NCBI GenBank assembly: GCA_965215165.1
Contig: CBDCCX010000006.1
Span: 806,001-870,000 of the forward strand
From: JANQRZ01 sp965215165
Lineage (GTDB): Bacteria > Bacteroidota > Rhodothermia > Rhodothermales > JANQRZ01
DNA length: 64,000 bases
Direction: 5' to 3'
Shown: piece after piece, positions 22,945 to 31,511 of the stretch
How positions within the stretch are numbered: the first letter of the stretch is position 1
How the letters are laid out: each line of letters starts with the position of its first letter
Made by a program: the position numbers and the translations under genes
Notes under the pieces: generated by a model
What the model was told of the DNA's origin: nothing
The model's input: the letters and a program-made list of their open reading frames with translations, nothing else
Databases searched by the model: none

Positions 22945-24651
22945 TTAGGAACCGCCCATGAACACGTCGCTGAACTCCGCCCGCTGTTCGGCGTCGCCCA
23001 GCATCAGAAGCTCGGAGCCGGGCGTGAGCTCGGTCTCGGCCGAGAGGTCCGTCGTGACCTCTCCGTCGCGATGCAGAGCGATGACCGTTAGCCCCGTCTT
23101 CGCGCCGATTCCGGTCTCGGCCAGCGACTTGCCGTGGAGCGCGGTGGGCGTCGGAACGGAGAACACGTCCACCTCCTCGCCGAGGACGAGGAGCTCCTGC
23201 CCTCTGAGGGTCGAGAGGACGGCCTGGCCGCCCAGCGTCGCATAGCTGAGCACGAAGTCAGCTCCGGCCCGGTGGATGGCCCCCAGCGTTCGGTCGTGGG
23301 TGATCCGGCTGACGATGCGGAGCTCCGGGTTGAGCTTCCGGCAGTACGAGGCGAGGTAGACGTTCATCGCGTCGTCGTTGGTCGTGAGCACGACCGAGGG
23401 GGCGTCGAGCAGCCCGGCCTCGCACAGCCGGTCGTAGTCTGCGGCGTCGCCGGTGACGACGCGGCCGCACTCGGCCGTGAGGCGTCGGCACAGGTCGGCC
23501 TCTCGCTCGATGAGGTTCACCGGCACGCCGCGCCGCCGGAGCGCCCGTACCGCCGCCGACCCGACCCGGCCGCCGCCGATCACGACGACGGGGTTCGGGT
23601 TGGTGCTGTAGATCACCAGGAGCTCGTCGAGCTCGCTGAGCTGGTCCTCGGTCCCGATTACCACGAGCACGCTCGCCTCGGAGAGCAGGGTGTCCGGCCG
23701 TGCCGGGCCCAGGCGGCCGCGCTCCCACACACCGACGATGCTCACGCCGGTGGTCCGGCGGAGCTGGGTCTCGCGCACCGTCCGCCCTGCCAGCGGCGTC
23801 CGCTGGACGGGCAGCTCGGCGAGCAGCAGGTCCTCGTAGTGGCCGATGGGGTGCGACTGCGCGTGAAGGGCGTTGACCCGGTTGGCGAGCTGCTCGCCGA
23901 GCCACTGCTTCAGCGGGAGGACGTGCGTGGCCCCGCTGAGCTCGAGCACGTCGATGGCCTCCTGCGCGCTGGCGATCGCCACGACGGGGATCTCCGGGGC
24001 CACCTCCCGGACCGTCAGGATGATGCTCGTGTTGACGGTGTCCTCGCGGTTGGCGAGCACGAGCCGCGCCCGGTCGAGCGCGAGCGCCTGGTACGTCGCC
24101 GGGCTGTCGACCTCGCCCGCGACGACATGGAGGCCGTCGAGGTGCTGCGAGGCCGCCACCTCGGGGTTCTCCTCCAGGACCACGTATGGAATGCCCTCCT
24201 GCCCCAGCCGCTTCACCAAGCCGGGCGTGATCGAGTCGTAGCCGCAGATGACGACGTGGCCGGCTAGGCCCGGGCGGACCCGGCGCGGTGCCCGCATCCG
24301 AACCTGGGACTCGAGCCAGGGCGCGTAGAAGAAGCGGATGAACGCGAACGGCAGCACGATCAGCAGCAGCACGATTCCCGAGACCAGCACCAGGATGCTA
24401 AAGAGCCGGCCGAGGTCGCTCTCGAAGGTGATGTCCCCGAACCCGAGCGTGCTCATCACGGTCAGCGTCCAGTAGAACCCGGTGACCCACGAGTGCTCCT
24501 TGCCCTCGTGGAGCATCACGAAGTGGAACAGGATGGCGTAAAGCACCACGATGGCGCACACGAACGCCACGTACTTCATCAGCGAGCGCACGTTGCGGCG
24601 CACCTCGGTGTCGCTGAAGAAGTAGGAGAGTTGGACGCCAACAAACTTCAT
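22945..24651 (-). CDS. Potassium channel with two RCK (TrkA-N/TrkA-C) modules
   Basis: 568-aa two-transmembrane K+ channel. TM1 is about residues 27-47, the pore filter MSTLGFGD is at 66-73 and TM2 about 82-106. RCK module 1 starts at GHVVICGYDSITPGLV (about 131), with a TrkA-C part ending near 340; RCK module 2 starts VVVIGGGRVGSAAVRALRRR (about 350) with a second TrkA-C part at the C-terminus. Gating by nucleotide/ion binding to RCK is expected. It lies next to a permease with a TrkA-C domain, pointing to an ion/solute homeostasis cluster. The filter TLGFGD, rather than TVGYG, is a normal prokaryotic variant. Confidence 0.92.
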   Translation of the reverse strand: MKFVGVQLSYFFSDTEVRRNVRSLMKYVAFVCAIVVLYAILFHFVMLHEGKEHSWVTGFYWTLTVMSTLGFGDITFESDLGRLFSILVLVSGIVLLLIVLPFAFIRFFYAPWLESQVRMRAPRRVRPGLAGHVVICGYDSITPGLVKRLGQEGIPYVVLEENPEVAASQHLDGLHVVAGEVDSPATYQALALDRARLVLANREDTVNTSIILTVREVAPEIPVVAIASAQEAIDVLELSGATHVLPLKQWLGEQLANRVNALHAQSHPIGHYEDLLLAELPVQRTPLAGRTVRETQLRRTTGVSIVGVWERGRLGPARPDTLLSEASVLVVIGTEDQLSELDELLVIYSTNPNPVVVIGGGRVGSAAVRALRRRGVPVNLIEREADLCRRLTAECGRVVTGDAADYDRLCEAGLLDAPSVVLTTNDDAMNVYLASYCRKLNPELRIVSRITHDRTLGAIHRAGADFVLSYATLGGQAVLSTLRGQELLVLGEEVDVFSVPTPTALHGKSLAETGIGAKTGLTVIALHRDGEVTTDLSAETELTPGSELLMLGDAEQRAEFSDVFMGGS

Positions 24652-24856
24652 CGCATCGGCCGGGTGGCGGTCAGGGTGCGGCTAGGGCTGGGGCACGACC
24701 GGGGCGGGGCGCTGGGAGCGGATCGGGTGCTTGCACCATGCAGAAGATGGCGGACCGAGAAGAGAGATAGGGTCCTCTCCGCGATGCGCTGCTCTCGGTT
24801 CTCTCGTCTCCATCCTCATGTAACTGGCTCGAAGACTCCGTGGTCCTGCCCCAGGG

Positions 24857-26986
24857 TCAGGGCGCGGACGGCACAGCGCGGTACTCGGCGGTGAGCGCGC
24901 GGATGCCCTCCGGCTCGCCGATGATCGTCAGCCGGTCGCCCGCTTCGAGGACGGTCGAGCCGCCCGGCACGGCGATCCGCCCGGCGCGGTGGACGAGGGC
25001 GACGAGCACGCCCTGCGGGAGCCGGACGTCCCTGAGCGCCCGCCCGGCGAGCGCGGCCGTCGGTCCCTCGCGGGCGACGGTGAGCGCGAGCGTCCGGTCG
25101 TTGTGAATGAGTACCTCCTTGAGGTCCTGCTCCGTCTGGGCGGCGCGCCACTCGTCGAGGAACGGGGCGTCGTCGATCCGCCGGGCAATGGCAGCGAGCG
25201 TGCGGAGGTGGCGGCCCGGCGGGTCCTCGGGGCTGAGCAGGAAGAACATAGCCCAGACGCGCTCGTCGGCGTCCGGCCGGGCGTCGCCGGTCGTGTCCTG
25301 GGGGATGAGGAGGCCGCTCCGGCTCCGGACGATCACCAGCTCCTGGCCGTCTACCTCGGCGAGCCGGAGGTGCGGAAGCGCCACGCCGTGCGCGACCGGC
25401 GTCTCGCCCGTCCGCGAGCCGTCGAGAAAGCCCTGGGCGAGTCGGTCGAACGGCAGCCCGGCCCGCTCGGCGAGGTAGGCGGCGGCTTGGCGGGCGACGT
25501 CGTCGTAGCTAGCCTCGGCGTCCAGATCGAGCACGGCTGCCTGGGTGACGAGGTGCTCGAACGGGGTCTCGTCGCGCAGCCCTTTCTCCTTGAGGATCGT
25601 CCGAAGCTCGCTGTCGAGGCCCTCGTAGCGGCGCTGCCCGAGCCGGGCGAACAGGTGGTAGATGGCCCCCTCGCGCACCACCTCCGCTTTCGGCTGAACG
25701 TAGTAGAAGTACCACGCCACGCCGCCGGCGACCATCACGAACGAGAGCGCGATGGCGAGCGCCCCGAGCTGCGCCACCAGAAAGACCGGCGCGACGATCC
25801 CGACGATCTGCATCCACGGGTAGAGCGGGCTGCGGTAGCCCGGCACGTAGCTCGGAATCCGGCTCTCGCGCATCACGACCACCGCGACGTTGACCAGCCC
25901 GAAGATCAGAAGCTGGAACGCGCTCGCCAGCTTCGCCACGCCCTCTACGTCGAGCAGCAGAATCACCGCGATCATCAGCCCGGCCGTCACGACGATCCCG
26001 TTGACCGGCGTCCCGAACCGGCCGATTATCCCGAGCCGGCTCGTCACGAGTCCGTCTCGCGCCATCGCGAGTGGGTAGCGGCTGGCCGACAAGATGCCGG
26101 CGTTGCCCGTCGAGGCAAACGCGGCGACGGCGGCGGTTACGATCAGCCCCAGCCCGATGCCTCCGGGGAGCCAGTCGAAGAACGCCTCGGCCGCGGTCGC
26201 CACCGGTGTCAGGTCGCTTCGCAGCTCGCCCGGGTCGAGGACGGCGACCATGATGAACACGCCGACGCAGTAGATGAGCGTGGCCGTCCCGAGCGACAGC
26301 GCCATCCCGAGCGGGATGTTGCGGTCGGGGTCCTGCACCTCCTCGGCCACGCTCGACACTTTCGTCAGCCCGGCGTAGGAGACGAATACCAGCCCGATGG
26401 TCGCGAGCAGCCCCTCGCCGCCGAACGGGAGGAACGGCGTGAGCTGCCGCTCGACCTCGGCCGTGCCCAGCCCGCCGACCGCCGTCAGCCCCTGCACGAT
26501 GAAGAAGGCCAGCACGGCCACCAGGATCGTCACGAAGATCCGCTGCAGCCCGCTCGTCTCCTTCGCCCCGAACACGTTGAGCACCGCAAACGCCACCGTC
26601 AGCGCGACCGCGAGTGGCTTGATCGGCACGTCGACGTAGAAGACCAGGTAGGCCCCCATCCCGATCAGCGCGAAGGCGCTCTTGAGCACCAGCGCGAGCC
26701 ACGTCCCGAGCCCGCCGACGGTCCCGGCGAGTGGGCCGAGGCTCCGGTCGAGGAAGTAGTAAGTGCCACCGGCGCGCGGCATGGCCGTGCTCAGCTCGGC
26801 CTTCGAGAACATAGCCGGCAGGATAAGGACGCCGGCCAGGAAGTAGGCGAGGATCGCTCCGGGGCCGGCCTTCGCCGTCGCCAGGCCGGGCAGCAGGAAG
26901 AAGCCAGAGCTGAACATGGCCCCGGTGCTGATCGCGTAGACATCGAACAGCGTGAGCGTCTTTTTCAGGCGCTTCGTCTCGGCCAT
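24857..26986 (-). CDS. APC-type permease fused to PTS EIIA and TrkA-C domains
   Basis: 709 aa from ATG 26986 (MAETKRLKKTLTLFDVYAIS). Residues 1 to about 430 form a 12-TM amino acid/polyamine/cation permease (GAMFSSGFFLLPGLA, RAGGTYYFLDRSLGPLAG, SYAGLTKVSSVAEEVQDPDR). About 455-610 is an EIIA domain of the fructose/nitrogen PTS type, whose phosphorylatable His would be in HGVALPHLRLAEV (about residue 535). About 625-700 is a TrkA-C-like domain (GRALRDVRLPQGVLVALVHR, VLEAGDRLTIIGEPE). The architecture suggests a transporter controlled by phosphorylation state and ligand binding; the substrate is unknown. Confidence 0.88.
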   Translation of the reverse strand: MAETKRLKKTLTLFDVYAISTGAMFSSGFFLLPGLATAKAGPGAILAYFLAGVLILPAMFSKAELSTAMPRAGGTYYFLDRSLGPLAGTVGGLGTWLALVLKSAFALIGMGAYLVFYVDVPIKPLAVALTVAFAVLNVFGAKETSGLQRIFVTILVAVLAFFIVQGLTAVGGLGTAEVERQLTPFLPFGGEGLLATIGLVFVSYAGLTKVSSVAEEVQDPDRNIPLGMALSLGTATLIYCVGVFIMVAVLDPGELRSDLTPVATAAEAFFDWLPGGIGLGLIVTAAVAAFASTGNAGILSASRYPLAMARDGLVTSRLGIIGRFGTPVNGIVVTAGLMIAVILLLDVEGVAKLASAFQLLIFGLVNVAVVVMRESRIPSYVPGYRSPLYPWMQIVGIVAPVFLVAQLGALAIALSFVMVAGGVAWYFYYVQPKAEVVREGAIYHLFARLGQRRYEGLDSELRTILKEKGLRDETPFEHLVTQAAVLDLDAEASYDDVARQAAAYLAERAGLPFDRLAQGFLDGSRTGETPVAHGVALPHLRLAEVDGQELVIVRSRSGLLIPQDTTGDARPDADERVWAMFFLLSPEDPPGRHLRTLAAIARRIDDAPFLDEWRAAQTEQDLKEVLIHNDRTLALTVAREGPTAALAGRALRDVRLPQGVLVALVHRAGRIAVPGGSTVLEAGDRLTIIGEPEGIRALTAEYRAVPSAP

Positions 26987-27135
26987 ATCAGCGGGGGGGT
27001 GGGGCGGCAACGGCGGGGCGGCGAACAACCGGGGCGCGGGGTGTCAGTTCCACCACCTCGCATCACCTCAGCGAAACGGGTGTAGCAAAAGCTCAGGTCG
27101 AGATGACAAGAGTTGAGCTTTGCAACAGAGCAGCA

Positions 27136-27260
27136 GCAACAGCAGATTGCGGCTCACCCGCGCAGGGCAAACCGGCGGTGGTACGAGGCAGTGTACGCGC
27201 CGACGCTCGGACGAGGCAAGGTGGCGGAGCCCTGCGTCGGCGTGCAGCCGCGGGTTATGC
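27136..27260 (-). other. attC recombination site 2 (R' box degenerate)
   Basis: Minus strand begins GCATAAC, 5 bp after the toxin stop codon. Arm GCGGCTGCACGCCGACGCAG pairs with the other arm GCGGCTCACCCGCGCAG, with the same three extra bases (G, G, A) as in sites 1 and 3. Relative to those sites two stem positions are changed on both arms together (compensatory). The expected GTTRRRY box is replaced by GTTGCTG near 27136-27142. Confidence 0.8.
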
Positions 27261-27265
27261 AGCCG

Positions 27266-27535
27266 TCAGTTTTGCGAGAGCAGCTTGTCATATTCGCCGT
27301 GGGGGCCAATCCAGATCCATACGACGCCTTCGGGCTTGTCGAAGCCGAGTGCGCGCCAGTGAATGCCCACGCGCGCCGACCACAACTGCTTGCGCTTCCC
27401 GACCTTCTTGAAATGCAGAGACGGGTGTTTCGAGTCCGCCTTCAAGCGCTCGAACTGCTGATCGGCTAGCTTCTGCACCTCCTTCGGGAGGGCGTTGTAG
27501 TGTCGCCAGAAGATCGGCAGGGTAAAATGGTTCAC
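27266..27535 (-). CDS. RelE/ParE-superfamily toxin
   Basis: 89 aa starting with GTG at 27535 (read MNHFTLPIFWRHYNALPKEV). It shows the compact toxin layout: N-terminal helices with LADQQFERLKADSKHPSLHF, then strands KKVGKRKQLWSARVGIHWRA and a terminal VWIWIGPHGEYDKLL. These toxins are ribosome-dependent mRNA nucleases or gyrase poisons. The GTG overlaps the antitoxin stop (GTGA). The pair occupies one attC-bounded cassette; toxin-antitoxin cassettes are known to stabilise integron arrays. Confidence 0.87.
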   Translation of the reverse strand: MNHFTLPIFWRHYNALPKEVQKLADQQFERLKADSKHPSLHFKKVGKRKQLWSARVGIHWRALGFDKPEGVVWIWIGPHGEYDKLLSQN

Positions 27536-27729
27536 AGCGGCTTGGCCTGCCTTGCCTCATACTCTGCCTCGGCCTCTGCAAGGAAGGCGTCGAGACGGCC
27601 GGAGTCGAGGTCGCGCTCGATCTGCTCATCCCACTCCCGGTTGTGGTAGTCGGCGAACCACGCCGCGAGTTCAGCAAGGTCACGGGGGGATAGCTTCGTG
27701 ATGGCAGCTTCGATCTCTCGGACGCTCAT
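27532..27729 (-). CDS. Antitoxin of the cassette toxin-antitoxin pair
   Basis: 65 aa from ATG 27729 (MSVREIEAAITKLSPRDLAE). The longer open frame upstream runs through the attC site and is rejected. The sequence matches the short antitoxin-like family with LSPRDLAELAAWFADYHNRE and a C-terminal acidic helix ending EARQAKPL, which would wrap the toxin. It precedes and overlaps the RelE/ParE-like gene, as expected. The start is 65 bp after the GTTATGC box of attC site 3, which leaves room for its own promoter. Confidence 0.85.
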   Translation of the reverse strand: MSVREIEAAITKLSPRDLAELAAWFADYHNREWDEQIERDLDSGRLDAFLAEAEAEYEARQAKPL

Positions 27730-27794
27730 GACTTCGGACGAAAGGTGAGTATCGGACTCAAACGAGATAGCTCGGCCTCGGTTCGGCGCAGGCT

Positions 27795-27923
27795 GCATAA
27801 CAGATAGCCGCTCACCCGCGAAGGGCTGAGGGCACGGTGGTGGGACGAAGCGAAAGTAGCGCCGGCACCCGGCCAAGCCGAGAACGCTCACGCCCTTCGT
27901 CGGCGTGCAGCGGCGGGTTATGC
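27795..27923 (-). other. attC recombination site 3 (complete)
   Basis: 129 bp; minus strand GCATAAC ... GTTATGC, the two boxes being exact reverse complements. Arms GCCGCTGCACGCCGACGAAG and GCCGCTCACCCGCGAAG partner pair with three extra bases on the R'' side. It begins 11 bp after the stop of the 151-aa hypothetical gene and precedes the toxin-antitoxin cassette. Confidence 0.9.
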
Positions 27924-27934
27924 GCCCCGGTGGA

Positions 27935-28390
27935 TCATGAGGTTAGCAGGCGCGGGAGCGAATTTGGGTCGGTGGGTGGTTCCGCCTGTGAATGTTTCAG
28001 CGTTTCGATTCCATCCAGGATGAATTGCTCTAACTCCGCTATGTGTTCGCCGCCCGAGGAAACCAACTGCTGGTATCCGCCGAGCTTACCTGCAAAGCGA
28101 CGAAGCTTCTGGATTTTCTTCTTCCCCTCCGGCTCAAGCTGAACCTTACGAAGGACGGTTCGAGCTTCTGCTCTGATGTGGTCGAGTACGCATGAGTCCT
28201 TATGCCGAGTAACACTTACGGCAAGTTTGTCAGGATCACCGTAGGCAAAGGAAACTCCACGCCGTTTGAGTCCTGCTAACCGTCCGATCTCTTCAAAGGC
28301 AGCGTCGTAGCGTTCGAGCTTTGAATGCAGACGCTTTAGCTCCGGCACTTCCTCATAGCAACGCTTCGCAGCCTCCATCGCGTCGGACAC
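27935..28390 (-). CDS. Hypothetical cassette protein
   Basis: 151 aa, unknown family. It is mostly helical and charged: AAKRCYEEVPELKRLHSKLE, then YDAAFEEIGRLAGLKRRGVS, and a Lys-rich KKKIQKLRRFAGKLGGYQQL segment, with a possible coiled coil. No signal peptide or membrane segment. Its GC content is visibly lower than that of the surrounding chromosome. The stop lies 11 bp before attC site 3 and a GTTATGC box (28474-28468) lies upstream of the start, so it is a complete cassette. Confidence 0.75.
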   Translation of the reverse strand: MSDAMEAAKRCYEEVPELKRLHSKLERYDAAFEEIGRLAGLKRRGVSFAYGDPDKLAVSVTRHKDSCVLDHIRAEARTVLRKVQLEPEGKKKIQKLRRFAGKLGGYQQLVSSGGEHIAELEQFILDGIETLKHSQAEPPTDPNSLPRLLTS

Positions 28391-28467
28391 CCATCTAAGC
28401 CTCAGGCGGTCGCACGAGGGGCACAGGTCAGGAGACGTTTCTCATTTCTCAAGCGGGGCGGAGAGGC

Positions 28468-28527
28468 GCATAACTACTACTTCAGGAGCAGGAGGGCCGC
28501 ATAAGAGGCGGCTAATGGGGGTTATAC
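28468..28527 (-). other. Possible cassette boundary or attI-like site
   Basis: Minus strand GTATAAC (28527-28521) ... GTTATGC (28474-28468), 60 bp, with an internal GCCGC/GCGGC hairpin. The terminal boxes fit the integron pattern, but the arms next to them do not pair, so this could be a degenerate attC, an attI-like site or coincidence. Confidence 0.35.
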
Positions 28528-28596
28528 GAGCGCGCGCTTCAACGGAGCGCGAGAAGGCCGTCCCATGAACGTACTCTCGGCTCCGCCCCTGTCCGG

Positions 28597-30786
28597 TCAC
28601 AGCAGGTCTTCCTCGGGCTGCGCGTTGTACACCATGAGCACGGTGCCGACGACCTCGGCGAAGGCGTCGAGGCGCTCGGCGTAGGCCTCAGCCTGCTCCG
28701 GCTCGGGGGCCTGCATCCCGAGGATCGTCAGGTCCACGTCGCGGCTGTGCTCGGCGAAGAGGTCGACGATCGGGCGCGCGGTGTCGCCGCGGACGACGAC
28801 CTTCGGGGTCGCCTCAACGCGGACCTCGGCCAGGAGCTCGTTCATGTGCTCGAGGGTCTGCTCGGTGCCCTCGTCGGTCTCGACGATGCGCGTCAGGCGC
28901 AGCTCGGCGTCGTGCCAGTCGTTGCTGCGGCTCACCAGGTAGCCGAGCAGCAGCATCAGGTCGGCGTTGCCGCCGCGCCCGCCCCACCAGACGTTGATCA
29001 CGCACCGCCGCCCGAAGCCCTCGGCGGCGACGCCGAGGAAGAGAACCGACTTGTTGAGGTCGGCCAGGCTGCGGAGCAGGCGCATCAGCGTGGCGCGCCC
29101 GCCGGCGTCGCGGCTCCACCCCATCAGGACCGTGTTCGACTCGAGCTTCCCGATGCCGTGCGCCTGCGCCACCGCGACGGCCCCGCGCACGAAGTCCGGC
29201 ACCACCTCGGCCTCGGCGAACGCCGCCATCCGCCGGTCCTTGATGTACTCCCGGATGCGCTTCTCGGCCATCTCCCGGAGCTTGACCTTGTTGTGCTCCT
29301 CGGTCTCGCCGGTGATGAGCTGCACGAAGGTCACGATCCCGCGCCCCAGGCTCAGCGACTCGGCCAGCGCCACCAGGTGCTCGCGGTTGTGTGGCTGCCC
29401 GGTGAAGACGACGATGTTGGGCCGCCAGTTGCGGCCGTGCTGCGCCGTGCGGCGCTCCAGGTTGAGCAGGGCGTAGCGCGCGATGGACGTCCAGATGCCG
29501 CTGCGGACGTCGCCCCAGGTCCGTACCATCCGGCGGCGGCTGAGCAGGAAGAAGATGCCGTAGGAGACGACGATGGCCGCCACCGTCGCGGGCGCGTTGA
29601 TTAGGAACATCGCCCCGTAGCAGCCGAGCGCGCCGCCGAGCGACACCCAGATCGGGACGTTGAAGCGGGGGCGGAAGCTGGGGTTGCCGACCAGCCGCTC
29701 GATGGCGGCGACCAGGTTGACCATCCCGTAGGTGTTGAGGAAGAACATCGTGATGACGGGCGCGACCACGTCGAGGTCGCCCATCCAGATCACGCCGACC
29801 GCGACGGCTCCGGTCAGCAGGACCGCCATGCGCGGCTCGGTCTCGCTGCCCATTTGGCTCGCCATCCAGCCCGGCACGACGCGGTCGCGGGCCGTCGCCT
29901 GGAGCGTGCGCGGGGCCGCCAGCACGCTGCCCAACGCCGACGACAGCGTGCTCGCCGCGACCCCGGCCAGGATCAGCACCGGCACGCTCGCAATCGACTC
30001 CATCGCGAGCGTGTTGGTGACCAGCTCCTCGGCCGTCAGGTGGAACGCAAACCACACCGCCGCGGCGATGTAGACCACGGCCGTGACCACGATCGACGCA
30101 ATCGTGCCGCGCGGGATGCTCCGGCTCGGGTCCTTCAGGTCGCCCGACAGGCTGATCCCGACCTCGATCCCCGTCACCGCCGGGAAGAAGACCGCGAAGA
30201 CGACCCAGAAGCTGATCCCGTCGGTGTACTGCGGCGTCATGTTCGGCTCGATGAAGCCGCCCCAGCCGCCGGTGAAGAACGACACGAGCGCCGCCACCAG
30301 GATCGCCAGAATCCCGTACTGAATCCGCAGCGCGAAGTCGGCCCCGACGTAAGCGATCACGACGAACGCGAGCGCCACGCCGGACGAGACCAGACGCGGG
30401 TCGAGCGCGGCGAAGAACGGCAGGCTCGCCATCGCCTCGGTGAAGCCGATGATGTAGAACGCGACCGAGATCGCCTGCGACAGGTAGAGCGGGATCCCGA
30501 TGGCTCCGCCGATCTCGAGCCCGAGCGAGCGCGAGATGAGGTAGTAGTTGCCGCCGGCCTTGACGTCCATGCTCGTCGCAATGGCCGAGAGCGAGAGCCC
30601 GGTCATGAACGAGATCGCGTTCGCCAGCACGATGATCGCGAGCGCGCCCCACAGCCCGGCCTGACCGACGACCCACCCGGTCCGCAGAAACAGGATGATG
30701 CCGAGGATGGTGAGGACGTTCGGCGTGAAAACACCTTTGAACGTGCCGAAGCGGCCGGCGGCCGGGGTGAAGCCAGAGTCAGCCAT
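28597..30786 (-). CDS. SLC12 (cation-chloride cotransporter)-type transporter
   Basis: 729 aa. The N-terminal ~430 residues form a 12-TM APC-superfamily permease beginning FGTFKGVFTPNVLTILGIIL, the motif of bacterial and animal SLC12 proteins, followed by GLSLSAIATSMDVKAGGNYY and GIEVGISLSGDLKDPSRSIP. The C-terminal cytosolic domain (NIVVFTGQPHNREHLVALAE, NTVLMGWSRDAGGRATLMRL) is the SLC12-type regulatory domain. It probably moves chloride with Na+/K+ or an amino acid; the ion is not decided by sequence. A 3' fragment of a second copy is at 22866-22938. Confidence 0.9.
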   Translation of the reverse strand: MADSGFTPAAGRFGTFKGVFTPNVLTILGIILFLRTGWVVGQAGLWGALAIIVLANAISFMTGLSLSAIATSMDVKAGGNYYLISRSLGLEIGGAIGIPLYLSQAISVAFYIIGFTEAMASLPFFAALDPRLVSSGVALAFVVIAYVGADFALRIQYGILAILVAALVSFFTGGWGGFIEPNMTPQYTDGISFWVVFAVFFPAVTGIEVGISLSGDLKDPSRSIPRGTIASIVVTAVVYIAAAVWFAFHLTAEELVTNTLAMESIASVPVLILAGVAASTLSSALGSVLAAPRTLQATARDRVVPGWMASQMGSETEPRMAVLLTGAVAVGVIWMGDLDVVAPVITMFFLNTYGMVNLVAAIERLVGNPSFRPRFNVPIWVSLGGALGCYGAMFLINAPATVAAIVVSYGIFFLLSRRRMVRTWGDVRSGIWTSIARYALLNLERRTAQHGRNWRPNIVVFTGQPHNREHLVALAESLSLGRGIVTFVQLITGETEEHNKVKLREMAEKRIREYIKDRRMAAFAEAEVVPDFVRGAVAVAQAHGIGKLESNTVLMGWSRDAGGRATLMRLLRSLADLNKSVLFLGVAAEGFGRRCVINVWWGGRGGNADLMLLLGYLVSRSNDWHDAELRLTRIVETDEGTEQTLEHMNELLAEVRVEATPKVVVRGDTARPIVDLFAEHSRDVDLTILGMQAPEPEQAEAYAERLDAFAEVVGTVLMVYNAQPEEDLL

Positions 30787-30821
30787 GAGCGAGCGGAGAC
30801 GAGCGCGGCAGGGGAGGGGGC

Positions 30822-30829
30822 GGAAGATA
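30822..30829 (-). promoter_or_regulatory. Candidate -7 element for the SLC12-type gene
   Basis: Minus-strand TATCTTCC lies 36 bp upstream of the ATG. The same TATCTTYS word recurs upstream of several unrelated genes in this window. Confidence 0.4.
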
Positions 30830-30861
30830 GCGGTCCCGAGCCTAGCCTACGGACAGTTCGC

Positions 30862-31314
30862 CTACGGGCAATCGTCTGGCCGGGAGCGCTCTTTGTGTTC
30901 GGCGCGGAGGCGTTGGTAGACCGGGTCCGCCTTGGCGGCCTCGAGGCGCTCGTCGAAGATCAGCGCCGCCTCGCGCTTCTCCGCGTCGGCCCACTGCTGC
31001 GGCTCGCGCGGGGTTCGGTCGGCGTCGTACTTCCGGCCGCCGGGGTACTTCGCGTAGCGCATCGACCGGGTGTAGCCCATCTGCAGATACTTCCGCGCCA
31101 TGTCCAACCCGACGAAGTCCTCGGCGTCGCGGTACGCCTCGAACCTCGCCCATATCGCGGCCGAGGAAGCGCGCGCCTCGTCCGGCGTCTTGAAGGACCA
31201 CAGCGGGAGCAACTCCGACTTGTACGGCTGCACCTTGAACACCCCGCGCTCGCCGCGGCCGATCTCGTAGCACTCGGGCCGCGCGCGGAAGTCGATGTCG
31301 TATTCGACGGCCAT
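30862..31314 (-). CDS. DUF4385 family protein
   Basis: 150 aa, small cytosolic protein. It matches the DUF4385 pattern: YDIDFRARPECYEIGRGERG, VFKVQPYKSELLPLWSFKTP and FVGLDMARKYLQMGYTRSMR. The biochemical role of the family is not known. It stands alone, in the same direction as rnhA upstream, with its own TACCTTTG promoter-like box. Confidence 0.85.
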   Translation of the reverse strand: MAVEYDIDFRARPECYEIGRGERGVFKVQPYKSELLPLWSFKTPDEARASSAAIWARFEAYRDAEDFVGLDMARKYLQMGYTRSMRYAKYPGGRKYDADRTPREPQQWADAEKREAALIFDERLEAAKADPVYQRLRAEHKERSRPDDCP

Positions 31315-31411
31315 AGAAATCTAGAGGGAAACCAGAGGAAAAAGGGTGTGTTGATCCAAGCGAGGGCACGAGCGAGGCGAAGCACGATGGGTGGAGGGCA
31401 GAGCGGGTTGG

Positions 31412-31419
31412 CAAAGGTA
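31412..31419 (-). promoter_or_regulatory. Candidate -7 element for the DUF4385 gene
   Basis: Minus-strand TACCTTTG fits TAnnTTTG exactly. It lies 98 bp before the ATG at 31314, so the leader would be about 90 nt. Confidence 0.4.
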
Positions 31420-31464
31420 CCGAGGACCGCAACCCGGAGGGGCGCAGCACCGCTGCGCCCCGGT

Positions 31465-31511
31465 CGGGTATGGCACCATCCCCAAACTGGGCGAAGGCCG
31501 TTCGCCCCTAC
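31465..31511 (+). repeat. REP-like repeat, copy 2
   Basis: ATGGCACCATCCCC followed by GGGCGAAGGCCGTTCGCCCCTAC; it aligns without large gaps to the copy at 59995-60041. The stem here is GGGCGAA-GGCCG-TTCGCCC. The rnhA stop codon (minus-strand TAG, 31510-31508) lies in its GTAGGGGCGA end, as with truB in copy 1. Confidence 0.65.

Larger units (their letters stand above)
19485..28474 (-). mobile_element. Integron-type gene-cassette region (no integrase in window)
   Basis: Three attC sites, one attC half-site and possible cassette boundaries, all oriented on the minus strand, delimit small genes: a 151-aa hypothetical, a toxin-antitoxin pair, DUF1697, TetR and TspO-like. Host-like K+ channel and permease genes (22945-26986) interrupt the array. 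No tyrosine recombinase with integron features is encoded between 1 and 64000, so this is either a cluster of attC sites lacking integrase or part of a chromosomal integron whose intI is elsewhere. Boundaries are approximate. Confidence 0.75.

Noticed and set aside
24989..27085. Very long open frame on the plus strand opposite the permease gene (698 codons)
   Set aside because: It is the complementary shadow of the permease gene, rich in Arg/His/Asp/Glu with no domain; high-GC codon bias keeps antisense frames open.
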